Positions 35,547 through 47,252 of a stretch of 64,000 bases of DNA are shown here, one piece after another; the first letter of the stretch is position 1, and every line of letters begins with the position of its first letter. The stretch spans positions 18,566,643 through 18,630,642 of the forward strand of contig NC_081553.1 in assembly GCF_963082655.1 (NCBI RefSeq), given 5' to 3'. The translations under genes were made by a program, and so were the position numbers. Origin of the DNA: Stomoxys calcitrans. Its lineage: Eukaryota; Arthropoda; Insecta; Diptera; Muscidae. The notes under the pieces are model-generated. The model saw only the letters and a program-made list of their open reading frames with translations. It had not been told where the DNA came from and did not search any database.

Positions 35547-35772
35547 TTGGGTTGCCCAAAAAGTAATTGCGGAGTTTTTAAAAGAAAGTAAATGCATTTT
35601 TAATAAAACTTGGAATGAACTTTAATCAAATATACTTTTTTTACACCTTTTTTCTAAAGCAAGCTAAAATAACTGACAGAAGAAAGAATGAAATTACAGA
35701 GTCACAAGTTGTGAAAAAATTTGTCAACGCCGACTATATGAAAAATCCGCAATTACTTTTTGGGCAACCCAA
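35547..35772 (+). mobile_element. mariner-type MITE (family M), copy 1, complete
   Basis: 226 bp with terminal inverted repeats TTGGGTTGCCCAAAAAGTAA / TTACTTTTTGGGCAACCCAA and flanking TA at 35545-35546 and 35773-35774. The interior has no transposase, so it depends on an autonomous mariner-like partner elsewhere. The TA target duplication and TIR style place it in the Tc1/mariner superfamily. Confidence 0.9.
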
Positions 35773-35774
35773 TA

Positions 35775-37300
35775 TGTTTAAATCTTATCCCACCTGGCTT
35801 GTAGAAAATAGAAAAAAAATGTTATGTCCAGCTCTGGCCAGTTGGCCGGTTTTCTCATTGGCATCAAATCCCTTATAATCGGATATGCAAGTTTGAAATA
35901 CTGAAAGAGATAGGAGATATAGGAGAGGAGAAATTTCTCGGTTGCCTAATGATACGTTTCTGGAAATGTTGATCCTGACTCTTCAATCATTTTTCTATAT
36001 TTAAGGCATTACAGTGATGTTTGTGCAGAAAAAGCACCCAGTTGATAGGACTACTTATGTCTACAACTTTTTTAAAGATGAAATTTTAAAAATATTTTTG
36101 TTTGTTGTATTGTCAACACGATTGATTTTTTTACATTTTGCAAAATCTGTAAGCCTTTTTTTTCAATAAAAATTCCCATTAGTTATTATTATCGTTGTTG
36201 TTTTGTTTTGCCCATAAAAACCAACTACATTTAAATTTAATTCGTCTCTCTGACTCCAAAGTGGTACAAAACATGGAACATAAAACACTTTTAAAGTCAA
36301 TGGCTCGAACATTTGTACATCCATTTGTGTGTGTGTGTTTTTTTTAATAAATTTGTATGCATCATAAGCACACAAATACATATGTTCAAGTTTTTACATA
36401 ATCAGACAGTAACACTATATCATCGCAATCAACGATTATCATAAAATATTTTAAATATTTACATACTCCATTTTCTGTGTGGGTGAGTGTGGAGGCAATC
36501 GGAGCAGAAATTGCAAGAGTATGTGTGCCTGTGTATGGGTACTACAATTGTTGTTACTGTTTTGTGTCCCTGTCTTCATTGTTCTCTCTCTCCACACCCC
36601 TGCCCCCCCACAGTGTTATTGTTTGTTAAATTTTAATGTTAACCAGACACATACATATAAATACTTACAGTCACAGCGACACTCTCACACCCCCTCACAT
36701 ATGCAGAAATTTCTTCTTAACGTATATGTGTGGTTTTTTCATTCGCTCAAAAGCTTCTCAATCTTTGGGGTGTGGGAGTTCAGGGCCGTAAATTTGTTTC
36801 GCATAAATAAATGCTGTGTCCGTCCATCCCTCCATCCATCTGTCTGTACTTTTTCGTCTGTTTGTCTGTCTGGCAACATTGAAGAACAATTTCTTTTTAG
36901 CTTTTTTCGACAGTTGCCTTTCTTTTCGTTTATTCGCATGATTTTGTTTCGTGTGTGTTTGTTTTTGTTTTGCCTGCGCCCGCTGTATCTTTTACCAACA
37001 ATAACAATAACAACAACAACAGCAACACACAACAATAAAAAAATAACGACGACAACAACAACATAAGCAAATTCATTTCTTTTAACATTAAGCAACCAAC
37101 CAAGCAACATCGTTATGCTAAGTTTTTTTTTTTTTTTTTAGACATGTGTGTAAATGTACTTGTAGCGGGGGGAGGAAGGATTGCTTATTGCAATTCCATT
37201 GAGGGTGGTATGGCAAGTGATGGGCGGCAAAATAGGTGTTCGTTTTCCACGGTTCAAAACTCATTTTTTTTGCGATTACTTTATTGAAAAAATACAAAAA
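35775..37300. other. Intron 4, no gene recognised
   Basis: Unique AT-rich DNA with (GT)n near 36327-36340, (AAC)n-like runs near 37000-37065 and a poly-T tract at 37123-37139. The 195-codon frame at 36479-37066 has no recognisable domain and is rich in low-complexity codons. Confidence 0.4.
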
Positions 37301-39822
37301 TCTTTGTTTGTTTGTTTGTTTGTTTGTTTGTTTGTTTGTTTGTTTGTTTGTTTGTTTGTTTGTTTGTTTGTTTGTTTGTTTGTTTGTTTGTTTGTTTGTT
37401 TGTTTGTTTGTTTGTTTGTTTGTTTGTTTGTTTGTTTGTTTGTTTGTTTGTTTGTTTGTTTGTTTGTTTGTTTGTTTGTTTGTTTGTTTGTTTGTTTGTT
37501 TGTTTGTTTGTTTGTTTGTTTGTTTGTTTGTTTGTTTGTTTGTTTGTTTGTTTGTTTGTTTGTTTGTTTGTTTGTTTGTTTGTTTGTTTGTTTGTTTGTT
37601 TGTTTGTTTGTTTGTTTGTTTGTTTGTTTGTTTGTTTGTTTGTTTGTTTGTTTGTTTGTTTGTTTGTTTGTTTGTTTGTTTGTTTGTTTGTTTGTTTGTT
37701 TGTATGTTTGTGTGTTCCTTATAGACTAAGAAACGGCTGAACCGATTTTCTTAAAATTTTCACAGATGGTGCATAATGATCCCGTGCTGAAAATAGGGTA
37801 CTAAATTTTTTGAAATCTGAAGGGGGCGGACTCTCCTCCTTACCCTGATTTTCAGAAACGCCAGATCTCGGAGATTGGTATTGCGATTTAAGCGAAATTT
37901 TGTGTGCTCTCATAAAGTACCCTAAATATAAAAATTTGGTATCCAAATTTCGGATGGGGTACCTAGGGGGGCTGCCCCACCCTAAAACCTACCAAACATA
38001 TATTTAGACCAATCACGACAATATGGGACTCAAATGAAAGGTATTTAGGATAAGAAAACGTATCTGATATCCAATTGTCGGACCAAGTGTTAGGGGGACC
38101 ACCCCAACCCCCAAAACACCCCTAAATGGGACATATTTACCGACCATGGCAATATTGGACTCAAATGAAAGGTATTTGCGAGTAGAATACGAATCTGATA
38201 TCCAAATGGGGGACCACGTTTCTGGGGACCGACCCCTTCCCCAAATAAAACTCCCCAAACAAGACTTATTTACTGACTCAAAGCCCCATGGCTTAAATAA
38301 AAGGTATTTGAGTGAAGAATTTGAATCTGATATCCAAATATGGGACCAAGTGTTTGGGGGGACGCCTCTCCCCAAAAATATCCCCCAAAGGGACAATTTT
38401 ATGACCATAGCAATATGGGGCTCAAATAAAAGGTCTGTGGGAGTAAGGCAGGAATTTGATATCAATATTCGGGAAAAGTGTCTATGGGGCCACCCCACAA
38501 CACCATCCAAATAGTAAGTATTTGCTGACTATTGCAATATGAGGTTCAAATAAGAGGGTTTTTAGAGTAGAGCACGAATCTGATATTTATTTTCAAGGCC
38601 AATTTACTGAGTGGCCTCCCATCCCCCAAAACACCCCCCAAGCCGATCATGTTTGCCGACTATGGAAATATGGGGCTCAAATTAATGGTATTTGAAAGTA
38701 GACCACCTATCTGATATCAACATTAGGGACCAATTCTCTAGGGGACGTCCCACCACCAGTGTAAGGGGGACCACCCCAATCCCCAAAACACCCCCAGATA
38801 GGACGTATTTGGTCACCAAGACAATTCGGGCCTTGAAGAGAGTGGAACTAAATATTTATAGTTTTTAGGGGCAATACCCCAAACCAGACACATTTGCTGA
38901 CTTTTGCAATAAGGAGTTTAAATGAGCTTAAAAAACGAATTTGATATCCAATTTTGAGGCCAATGGCAATATGGGGTTCAAATAAATGATGTATAGATAT
39001 ATGAGAAAAGAGCACGGTGCTGATACATTTTCAGGGCTTAGTGTTGGAGGACCATCCCACTCCCCAAAACACCCATAAACCGGGCATATTTACCGACCAT
39101 GTCAATGTGGAGCTTAAATGAAAGGAATTGGGGGGTAGAGCAAGAACTGATACCCACTTTCGGGACCAATTTTCTGGGGGTCTACCCTTTTCCCAAAATA
39201 CTTCACAAACAGGAATTTTTTACTGACCATTGCAATATGGGGCTCAATTTAGAGGTTTTTGGGAATAGAATAGGAATTTCATATCCAAATGTAGGTTCAT
39301 GTATTTAAATAGAATATCACCCTTTCCCCCAAACACCCCCCAAAGGGTAAAAATTTTTCGACCATGCCAACATGTGGTTCTTATGAAAGGTATTTGAGAT
39401 AAGAAAACGAATTTGGTAACCAATTTTGTGGCCATGTGTTTGGGAGGCTCCTCATCGTGTAAACTCCCCTAAACCAATGGCAATATGGGGTTTAAATAAA
39501 TGGTATTTGAAAGAAGAGCACGATGCTGATATTTTTTCAGGGCCAAGTGTCTGGGGTACCACCTCACCGCCGAAAACACCCCTAAATCAGATATCATGGG
39601 AATATCGGGCTGAAATAAAGTATTTTAAGAATGGAGTACACCTATATGGGATTCAGATAAAGGGACTTGTATTGTTAAACTGTTAGACAAGCGATATACC
39701 ATTTCCATAGCATGGTATTTCAGTAAAATTTCTTTAATTGGCGAAAAAAAAATATTCAAAGGAAAATTTTGTTCCGTATAAAATAAAAGAAGGCGCAGCG
39801 GAGCTGGCCCGGGTCAGCTAGT
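37301..39822 (+). mobile_element. Helitron-like element, family H, near complete
   Basis: It starts TC (37301-37302), passes through an expanded (TTTG)n array, then reads GTTCCTTATAGACTAAGAAA and CGGCTGAACCGATTTTCTTA. About fifteen degenerate ~100-bp units follow (GACCATGGCAATATTGGACT, CTCAAATGAAAGGTATTTG and C-rich linkers). It ends GGCGCAGCGGAGCTGGCCCG followed by GGTCAGCTAG-T. The TC start, CTAG end followed by T, absence of terminal inverted repeats and GC-rich sequence just before the end fit a non-autonomous Helitron. No Rep/helicase frame is present. Confidence 0.65.
37303..37702. repeat. (TTTG)n microsatellite, 100 perfect units
   Basis: 400 bases of uninterrupted TTTG, followed by a decayed TGTATGTTTGTGTG edge. 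All three forward frames are open and encode a CLFV repeat; none is a gene. In other family H copies the same position holds only a few units. Confidence 0.97.
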
Positions 39823-41240
39823 CTACCATATAGAAAAACATCTCGTCTTCCTTCCTTTAGAAAGAAGAATGTTGAAGATTTTCAGGAATGTTTGATTTGT
39901 GTTTACTTGCTGGTTTGTCTGTCTCTCTGTCGGTCTTTCATATTCTTTTGCATGTCGGGCAACATTCAAGCCAATACCTCAACAAAGCATTAAGCTCTAA
40001 TTTTAGAGAATAATTATCCCCAAGACTTTGAGAAATTTTGTTTTGCTGTTAGCTTTAACCAAAACCAGAAATTTTGCCTTAAACTCAGACAAAATGTTTG
40101 GGCGAATAATTTTAATTGAAATTATGCCTTATGGTAATTTCCCCTCAGCCAAAATGATAAACAAAAAATAATGTTGTTGCAAATAATTTCAAAATGAAGT
40201 GGTATCTTCTCACACTTGCCTCGTATTTGAGGAATCTCATATCAAAGAAAGCTTTTAATATCCACATATAAGAAAAGTAATGCCTGCCAGTATATTTACT
40301 TAACTGTGCCAAAAGGAAGTGGTGGGAGTTTGGGTGGAGGTAGAGGTTGGGGAGAAGGGGAGTTTTGGGGGGATCTACCCCAACGGATATGGGAATGTTT
40401 TGGTAGCTTTGGATGGTTGGATTTTGCCAACATATAAAGAGGCCTTGCATTCACCAACCTTGCCTACCTCCCTTTGTCCCCCTAAAAATCTTAAAAGAAA
40501 AATTCCAGCCCTTGAAGCCATTACATTGTGGAACCTCTAATTTTTTTTCGGGTGATGCTGCTGCTTTTCTTTTTATTATTTGTTTTTATTTCTTGGATTT
40601 TGTGTAAGGGTGTGTGTGTTTTTTTTTTGTTAGACTTCCTCGGTTTGTTGAAGAAGATTCACTGAATAACTGAGAATATTAAAGTTATGGTTATATGCTA
40701 AATAATAAAAATAAAAAGAACACAAATCTCCCCGGTCCGGGTAACATCAATGACCTTTTTTGTTGCTTTTTGTTTCCCTAAAAACACCAGCCCATTCCCC
40801 TCCCACCACGCATCGATGGTGGCCACAAGAAGGATATCTGTGGGGTGGGGAAAGTAGACTTCAGCCTCTTGCTTGTCCTTGTTGTTTAATCCCCAAACTA
40901 AAAATGTTAATTTAATCAAAAGGAAAAACTGTGGTTTGTGTATACCACGTTCGGGTTTGGGGGTTCTACGATGTTGCCCATCTCTCCTGTTGGAGTGGGA
41001 AGGGGGGTCTTGCTTAGTGCTGCTGGTTAAAAAGCCATATTTTGTGCAGCCCCCATCCAACAGCAAGCTCAGAAAACAAAGGCCCAAAATGCAAAAGCAA
41101 CAAAGTACGGTTGCGTTTTTTTTTTTTTTGGCGGGGAAATTTAAAATGGCTTTGGTTCAAATGCAGTGTTGCCATTGAGAGCCATGTATTGTTAGTATTG
41201 TATTTTGAAAACTATAAATAACTTTAAAAAAAAAATTTTT
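39823..41240. other. Intron 4, no gene recognised
   Basis: Apparently unique sequence with poly-T tracts. Open frames at 40145-40450 (-), 40698-41087 (-) and 40873-41178 (+) overlap and carry no domain I recognise. Confidence 0.4.
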
Positions 41241-42480
41241 ATTCCGCACCATAAAATGGGGGTGTACTTACATCGCCAGTCCGTTTATAACACACAGTTT
41301 GTAGCATTACATAAGTAACACATATATATTCTTGGTCGTCATGATGTTCTATTCTAAATCGATTTGGCTATGTCCGTCAGCCTGTCTGTCCGTGCGTCCG
41401 TCCGTCCGTCCGCCCGTCCGTCCATTGTTAGTCCATCCGTCCGTCCATTGTTAGTCCATCCGTCCGTCCATCCGTCCGTCCATCCGTCCGTCCATCCGTC
41501 CGTCCATCCGTCCGTCCATCCGTCCGTCCATCCGTCCGTCCATCCGTCCGTCCATCCGTCCATCCGTCCGTCCATCCGTCCGTCCATCCGTCCGTCCGTC
41601 CATCCGTCCGTCCATCCGTCCGTCCATCTGTCCGTCCATCCGTCCGTCCATCCGTCCGTCCATCCGTCCGTCCATCCGTCCGTCCATCCGTCCGTCCATC
41701 CGTCCGTCTATCCGTCCGTCCATCCGTCCGTCCATCCGTCCGTCCGTCCATCCGTCCGTCCATCCGTCCGTCCGCCCGTCCATCCGTCCGTCCATCCGTC
41801 CGTCCATCCGTCCGTCCGTCCATCCGTCCGTCCGTCCGTCCGTCCATCCGTCCGTCCATCCGTCCATCCGTCCGTCCATCCGTCCGTCCATCCGTCCGTC
41901 CGTCCATCCGTCCGTCCATCCGTCCGTCCATCCGTCCATCCGTCCATCCGTCCGTCCATCCGTCCATCCGTCCGTTCATCCGTCCGTCCATCCGTTCGTC
42001 CGTCCGTCCATCCGTCCGTCCATCCGTCCGTCCATCCGTCCGTTCATCCGTCCGTCCATCCGTTCGTCCATCCGTCCGTCCATCCGTCCGTCCATCCATC
42101 CGTCCGTCCATTCGTCCGTCCATCCGTCCGTCCATCCGTCCGTCCATCCGTCCGTCCATCCGTCCGTCCATCCGTCCGTCCATCCGTCCGTCCATCCGTC
42201 CGTCCGTCCATCCGTCCATCCGTCAGTCCATCCGTCCGTTCATCCGTCCGTCCGTCCATCCGTCCGTCTGTTCATCCATCCGTCCATCTGTCCATCCGTC
42301 CATCCGTCTATCTGTCCATCCGTCCATCTGTCCATCCGTCTATCTGTACTACGACATTCAACAAACGTGCTAGATATGGTCCGAATCGGTTCAAAACCTG
42401 ACTGTGAAGGCCGGTCGGATGGACGAACATGGTTCACGATTATTCCGACGTGATATTCGTAAATCAATAATCGAAACGCG
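41241..42480 (+). repeat. Family A element whose (GTCY)n run has expanded
   Basis: The head reads TTCCGCACCATAAAATGGGG, then the TATATATTCTTGGTCGTCAT segment and CTAAATCGATTTGGCTATGT, in the same order as at 15.9 and 33.4 kb. The GTCC array follows. After it, at 42352, comes ACGACATTCAACAAACGTGC and GGTCCGAATCGGTTC, a family body unit. Confidence 0.75.
41370..42348. repeat. ~980-bp (GTCC/ATCC) microsatellite with a 12-bp higher-order unit
   Basis: Tetranucleotides GTCC and ATCC are arranged largely as CATCCGTCCGTC 12-mers, with local runs of pure GTCC and scattered GTCT, GTTC and GCCC variants. Plus-strand frames read HPSVRPSV and minus-strand frames read [12 protein letters not shown] repeats. 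The frames up to 345 codons are artefacts of a repeat with no stop codon in phase. Confidence 0.95.
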
Positions 42481-42539
42481 TCCACCAATGAAGCTATTAA
42501 AAAATAAGCTTCTTTCTTATTACCATATGTATCTCACCA

Positions 42540-43862
42540 GTACAATTTGTTTATCCACTACCAAATACCTTTTATTGAACCCCATGTAGCCATGATTGAC
42601 ATATATTCACATTTTGGGATTTTTAATACCATCTTCGTAATCTAGTCCTGAAAACCTTTTATTTAAGTCGCACTTAGGACGGTTTTGATTTTGGGACGGC
42701 CTCCTTGGTAATTTCACCCAATTTTTAATATTCGATAGTCATATTCGTACTCTACTCTCTAATATCTTTCATTGGAGTCCCATATGGTCCTGATCGGTCC
42801 ACTTATGATTTTGGGCGGTTTTGGGCTTGGGACGGCTCTCTAGATACTTGGATCATACTCTACTCTCGTCCTATACTCATTGGTCCCATATTGTCCCGAT
42901 CGGTCCACTTTTTATTTCAGGTGTTACTCTTGGAGCGGCGCCCTATTTACTTCGATGCAATTTTTGACACCATATTCGTATTCTTCTCCCGAAAACTTTT
43001 CACTTGAGTCCCATATTGTCCCGATCGGTCCACTTTGATTTTGGTGGTATTTTAGGGTGGTTTTGGGCTTTGGATAGCTCTCTAGGAACTTGTACCCATT
43101 TTTAAATATCATATCCATATTCTACTCCCAAATAGTTTTATTTGAGTCCCATATTGTCCCGATCGGTCCACTTTTGATTTTGAGCGCTACATTTGGGGCG
43201 GTTTTGGGCTAGGCGTACCTTCTAAGTACTTGGACCCAATTTTTAATACCATATTCTTATTCGATTCTCAAATTTCTTTCATTTGAGTCCCATATTGTCC
43301 CAATGGGTAAATATATCCTTCCGGCGGTTTTGGGGGGTGGTGAGGCCCCTCAATACAATTTTTGTGTTAGATGTGTACTCTACTTTTAAATACCTTTCAT
43401 TTGAAATCCATATTGCCCAAAGTGGTAAAAGTGTCCTGAGGTGTGGTGTTTTTGGGGGTGGGGAACCCCTCAAAACTTACTGTGACATTTTTATGCCAAG
43501 TTCGTACTCTACTATTAAATACTTTTCATTTCATACTCATATTGTCCCAATCGGTAAACATGTCCGTGCAATGGTCAGCAAAAGTCCTTCTAGGGATGTG
43601 GTGGACCCCCATAGACTTGATCTCAAAAGTGAAAGTCAATTTCGTGCTCTACTCTCAAAGATATTTCATTAGAGATCCATATTGCCATGGTCGGTAGTTA
43701 TGTCCGATTCGAATTTGATATCCCACAATTGGATATCGGATTCGTTTTCTGCTCTCAAACACCTTTAATTTGATACCCATATTGTAGTAAATGGTCTGTA
43801 TATCGGTTTGGCGGGTTTTGGGTGTGGGCGGCCATCCTAGGCAGCCCATGCCAGATTTAAAA
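42540..43862 (-). mobile_element. Family H fragment, minus orientation
   Basis: Repeated complement-form units: TGAGTCCCATATTGTCCCGA, TCGGTCCACTTTTGATTTTG and GGGTGGTGAGGCCCCTC. It has no (CAAA)n edge and is abutted on the right by the CTAG end of another copy. Confidence 0.6.
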
Positions 43863-44240
43863 ACTAGCCGAACCGGGCCCACTCCGCCGCGCCTTCTTTA
43901 ACTCTCTTATTTCTTCTTAGGGTGGGGACACTTCACCCTGAATGTGGATATCGAATTCATGCCATTGAAGCCTATGTCCGCCTATGACGCGGTGATTATC
44001 CCCACTTAATGCTGGCGACATTTGCGAGGCGGCAATGCCATGCATGGTCTTGTAAAAAATTCTTCCCAAAGAGGTGTAGTACTATTAGTAGGACACGGCT
44101 ATAAAAATGGTCCCTTATTATTGATAAATTATATTGAATCGAAAAGCACTCATTGATTTACAATTTACAAAACCACTCTACTCCCAAATACCATTCTTCC
44201 AAGCCCCATATTTCCGTGGTCGAAAAATATGTCCCGTTTT
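43863..44240 (-). mobile_element. Family H 3' end, minus orientation, split by a SINE remnant
   Basis: It starts ACTAGCCGAACCGGGCCCAC then TCCGCCGCGCCTTCTTT, the complement of the CTAG-T terminus seen at 39.8 kb. After the SINE remnant the family H units resume at about 44165 (CTCTACTCCCAAATACC, CCCCATATTTCCGTGGTCG). The 5' end is missing. Confidence 0.6.
43969..44157 (+). mobile_element. tRNA-like SINE (family S), copy 4, internally deleted
   Basis: It retains CCTATGTCCGCCTATGACGC, then jumps to ATCCCCACTTAATGCTGGCG and the body through ACACGGCTATAAAAATGG to AAAAGCACTCATTGA. The B box is lost. It lies inside the family H copy. Confidence 0.6.
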
Positions 44241-45829
44241 TCGAACCGTTTCTTTTATGAAGATTTGGGCGATATTTTACTTTTCGCAAAGTTTCATGGT
44301 CTTTGTTTTTTTCCCAGAAAAATATTTCGCATATTCTTTTAGAAGTTTTTAGCGCAGTAGTGACTCCCTAAAAGGCGGCAACACTGTTCTTTGGAAATCT
44401 CCAACAATAAATATTTTTATATCCGTAAGCAATTAAATTTTGCGTCCTTACCCCTGCCCAGTGTTGGGTGGGAGTAAGGGACAAAAGGTGGAGTGGAAGG
44501 CTTTACTCTTCCTGCAATGGCCGTATTTCCTGCAACAAAACGAAGGATACATTTAAGCGTGTTGTATGAACAACGGGCCTACAAGGACACATTGTTGAGA
44601 TTCTCTGTAAGTAAAAGAGTAACTCACTATGTGTGTGTGTGTGTGGGCTTGTTAACCGCCCTGGGAGGGATTGAGATTTTTTTTATCAAGGCCTTGTATA
44701 ATTGTGTGTGCTGCAATGGTGGATACCAGATTTACCTTGTATTTGTTCAGAGAGTATGAGCCTTGTCCTGCGGTAACTCTTTGTCTTCTATGGCTGTTCT
44801 GTGTCACAGAGTTTCCTGCTACCACTACACAGGGGCTGCCAGAAACTTGACATTATTAATTAGAGGTTAATGCTTATCTTATATTTCACAAGTGCCTTGC
44901 CGTTCAACCGTCACTCTGTCTCTCTCTCTCTCTCTCTCTCGCTCGCTCTCTGTCTGTCTGTGTGCTTAATACGGGCAATGGCAATGTTTGTTGGTTATGT
45001 AATGGGAAACCAATGACGCGTCTTCTGTCACCAGCTAGCAGGTGATAAAGCACGCAATGTGCCACCAAAAGGTTGCTCCTTTTTCAGCAGCTCCAAAGAT
45101 TTCGCTTTTATTTGCCTTTATAGACACATCAGGGGGTTGGCAGTGGAGTGGGTTAGGTAAATTGAATAGGGGCTCTGTTATGGCAAAACGGTTACAGTTT
45201 GTTTTAAAATCTAATTAAGGTGACGATAATCAGTAGAATGGCTTGAAGTGGAAATGGATGCATGAAAGTGCATTGGAGATGGTTTTTTTAAGAATGGGCT
45301 TCATGGCCACCAATGCTTTAGGAAAGCATGGTCATTTTTCTTTTTCGTTTTTTCAAACAAGAAGAGGCTTTTGGATGCATTTCTTCAATAGCTGTTGCAA
45401 TTAATTAAAGCTGCTTTTTTTTGCAAAAATAAATTGAATAACCTTTCAACCCCTCAAGGCCTTTTAAGGATGTGTTTTTTTTTTTATTTTCCTTCTATTA
45501 GATTTTGAAGGCTGTGCTTGTGTTGGCCTATCTTTGTATTTGAAGAGTTTGTAAGATTTATGAGGCTCCCTTTCTCTCACTCTCTCTCTGCCTCTCCTTG
45601 TCCGTCTGCCTTTGTTTGCTTGGGCAATTATTTTGTAGTTAATGACGCCGTAAACCAACATTTAATGTACTGTGGAGACAATTGAACTTTCCTTATTGTC
45701 AAAATAAATCAAATACCTTTCAAATGGGGCTAATTTGTCTTATTAAATGTGGCATTTCAGGAGAGAGTGAAAAGTTTTTCTTTTGGGGGCAAAATGGAGT
45801 ACCTCATAATTGCATTTAAGGTTCTCAGT
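44241..45829. other. Intron 4, no gene recognised
   Basis: Unique sequence with (GT)n near 44630-44645, (CT)n at about 44918-44942 and a poly-T run near 45474-45486. No exon is identified. Confidence 0.4.
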
Positions 45830-46363
45830 AAAGTGAATATAAGACCAATACTTACTTGCGCCTCAGTAGTTTGGGGGACTGCTATGGGGAAAAAAGTGCA
45901 ACATAAGGGCCTACGACAGGTTCAGATAACATGTTGTCTTGGCATAGGCTGAGCGATGAGGACCACGCCCACAAGGACACTGGAGACTATTCTAGTTATC
46001 CGACCCATCGACATGCAGATTAATTGTGAGGCAGCCACTGCAGCTATGAGGCGATGGGAGAATGGATTGAGATGGGAGCAGCTCATACCACCGCGGTATA
46101 ATCGAGCCGACGATAGCAAAGCTGGAAGGAAGGGAAAGGTTTCCCATCGGATACCAGAAATGAACCTTGAAGTCGAGTGTAAGGCACTGCTGCCATCGGC
46201 ACAGTTTTGGATTGACGCAATCCTAAAATTCCCATCTGGAAGATCATGTTACATGGATCAAAGCTAGAGAACAGAGTGGGCCTGGGGGTTTACATTGAGA
46301 ACCCAGGGACTGATATCTGTTTTAGACTGCCTGACCATAATAATGTCCTGCAGTCGGAGATCC
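45830..46363 (+). pseudogene. Non-LTR retrotransposon fragment, RT C-terminus to RNase H start
   Basis: It matches the middle of the 59.1-61.3 kb element: RPILTCASVVWGTAMGKK, GATTGATATGCAG-type codons for IRPIDMQINCEAATAAMRR, then CYMDQSKLENRVGLGVYIEN and NNVLQSEI (the RNase H Asp is present but its Gly is changed to Gln). Frame shifts break it near 45952 and 46246. It ends abruptly at 46363, joined to family H. Confidence 0.75.
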
Positions 46364-47252
46364 GGTGCCCGCTGGGTACTTCGACTCAAATTTTAATACC
46401 AAATTCGTTTTCAGGCCTCCAAAACCTTTCATTTGATACCTATATTGTCTCGATCGGTCCTCTTTTGATTTTGGATTGTGATTTTGACATAAGGGGGAGG
46501 GTCCATCCCCCTTCCGATACCAAAAAATTATATAGCCTATGTTTCCTTCCAGACCAACCTACACAATATGCGAAAATTTCAAGAAAATCGGTTCTACCGT
46601 TTTTCAGTCTATACGGAACAAACAAACCGGGAGTCCCATATATCTATGATTGGCTAATGTGCCCATATTGGTCGTTTTTGTGGATGCGGGGTGACCCCTT
46701 ATACTTCAACATGAATTTGTACGCCAGATGCGTTATCTACTCCTGCATACTTTTCATTTGATACCCGTATTGTCCTTATCGGTCCACTTTTGATTTTGGG
46801 TGGTGTTTTTAGGGTAACGGTGGAGGGTCCGCCGCCTTTCGTTGTCAATAACTAATAAAGCCTATTCCTACCTCCTTAACATATTAGTAATCTACTCCCG
46901 AATACCTTTCATTTGAGTCCCATATTGCCATGATTGTCAAATAAACCTTTTTTAAGGGGTTTTGGGGGTGGGGCGGCACCCCAGGTACTTGGACCCAACT
47001 TTTATTAAGAAATTCGTACTCTACTCTTGAATACCTTTCATTTGATACCTATATTGTCCCCATCGGTCCACTATTGATTTTGGGTTGTGTTTTTGGCATA
47101 AAGGGGAGGGTCCGCCACCCTCCCGATATCAAAAAATTATATAGCCTATGTTTCCTTCCAGACCAACCTACACAATCTGTGAAAATTCGAAGATAATCGG
47201 TTCTGCCCTTTTAAGAGTCTATACGGAACAAACAAACAAACAAACACAAATT
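46364..47252 (-). mobile_element. Family H 5' half, minus orientation
   Basis: Two tiers of family H units, each with a GGGAGGGTCCRYC-type motif and TTATATAGCCTATGTTTCCT, end at (CAAA)n and CACAAATTGA (47243-47252). On the minus strand that is a TC start. A near-duplicate of the 5' region occurs at 46490-46630. Confidence 0.65.

Noticed and set aside
36479..37066. 195-codon plus-strand frame
   Set aside because: Overlapped by a minus-strand frame, rich in low-complexity codons at its 3' end and without recognisable domain or splice context.
37181..37740. Three overlapping plus-strand frames of CLFV repeats
   Set aside because: All forward frames are open because TTTG repeats lack stops; a transposon-edge microsatellite.
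38146..38514. 122-codon frame with NERYLRVEYESDIQM motifs
   Set aside because: Translation of family H units (GGACTCAAATGAAAGGTATTT); recurs in every copy with stops between.
41364..42401. 345-codon HPSVRPSV frame and minus-strand MDGRTDGR frames
   Set aside because: GTCC/ATCC satellite read in several frames at once; a repetitive protein is not supported.
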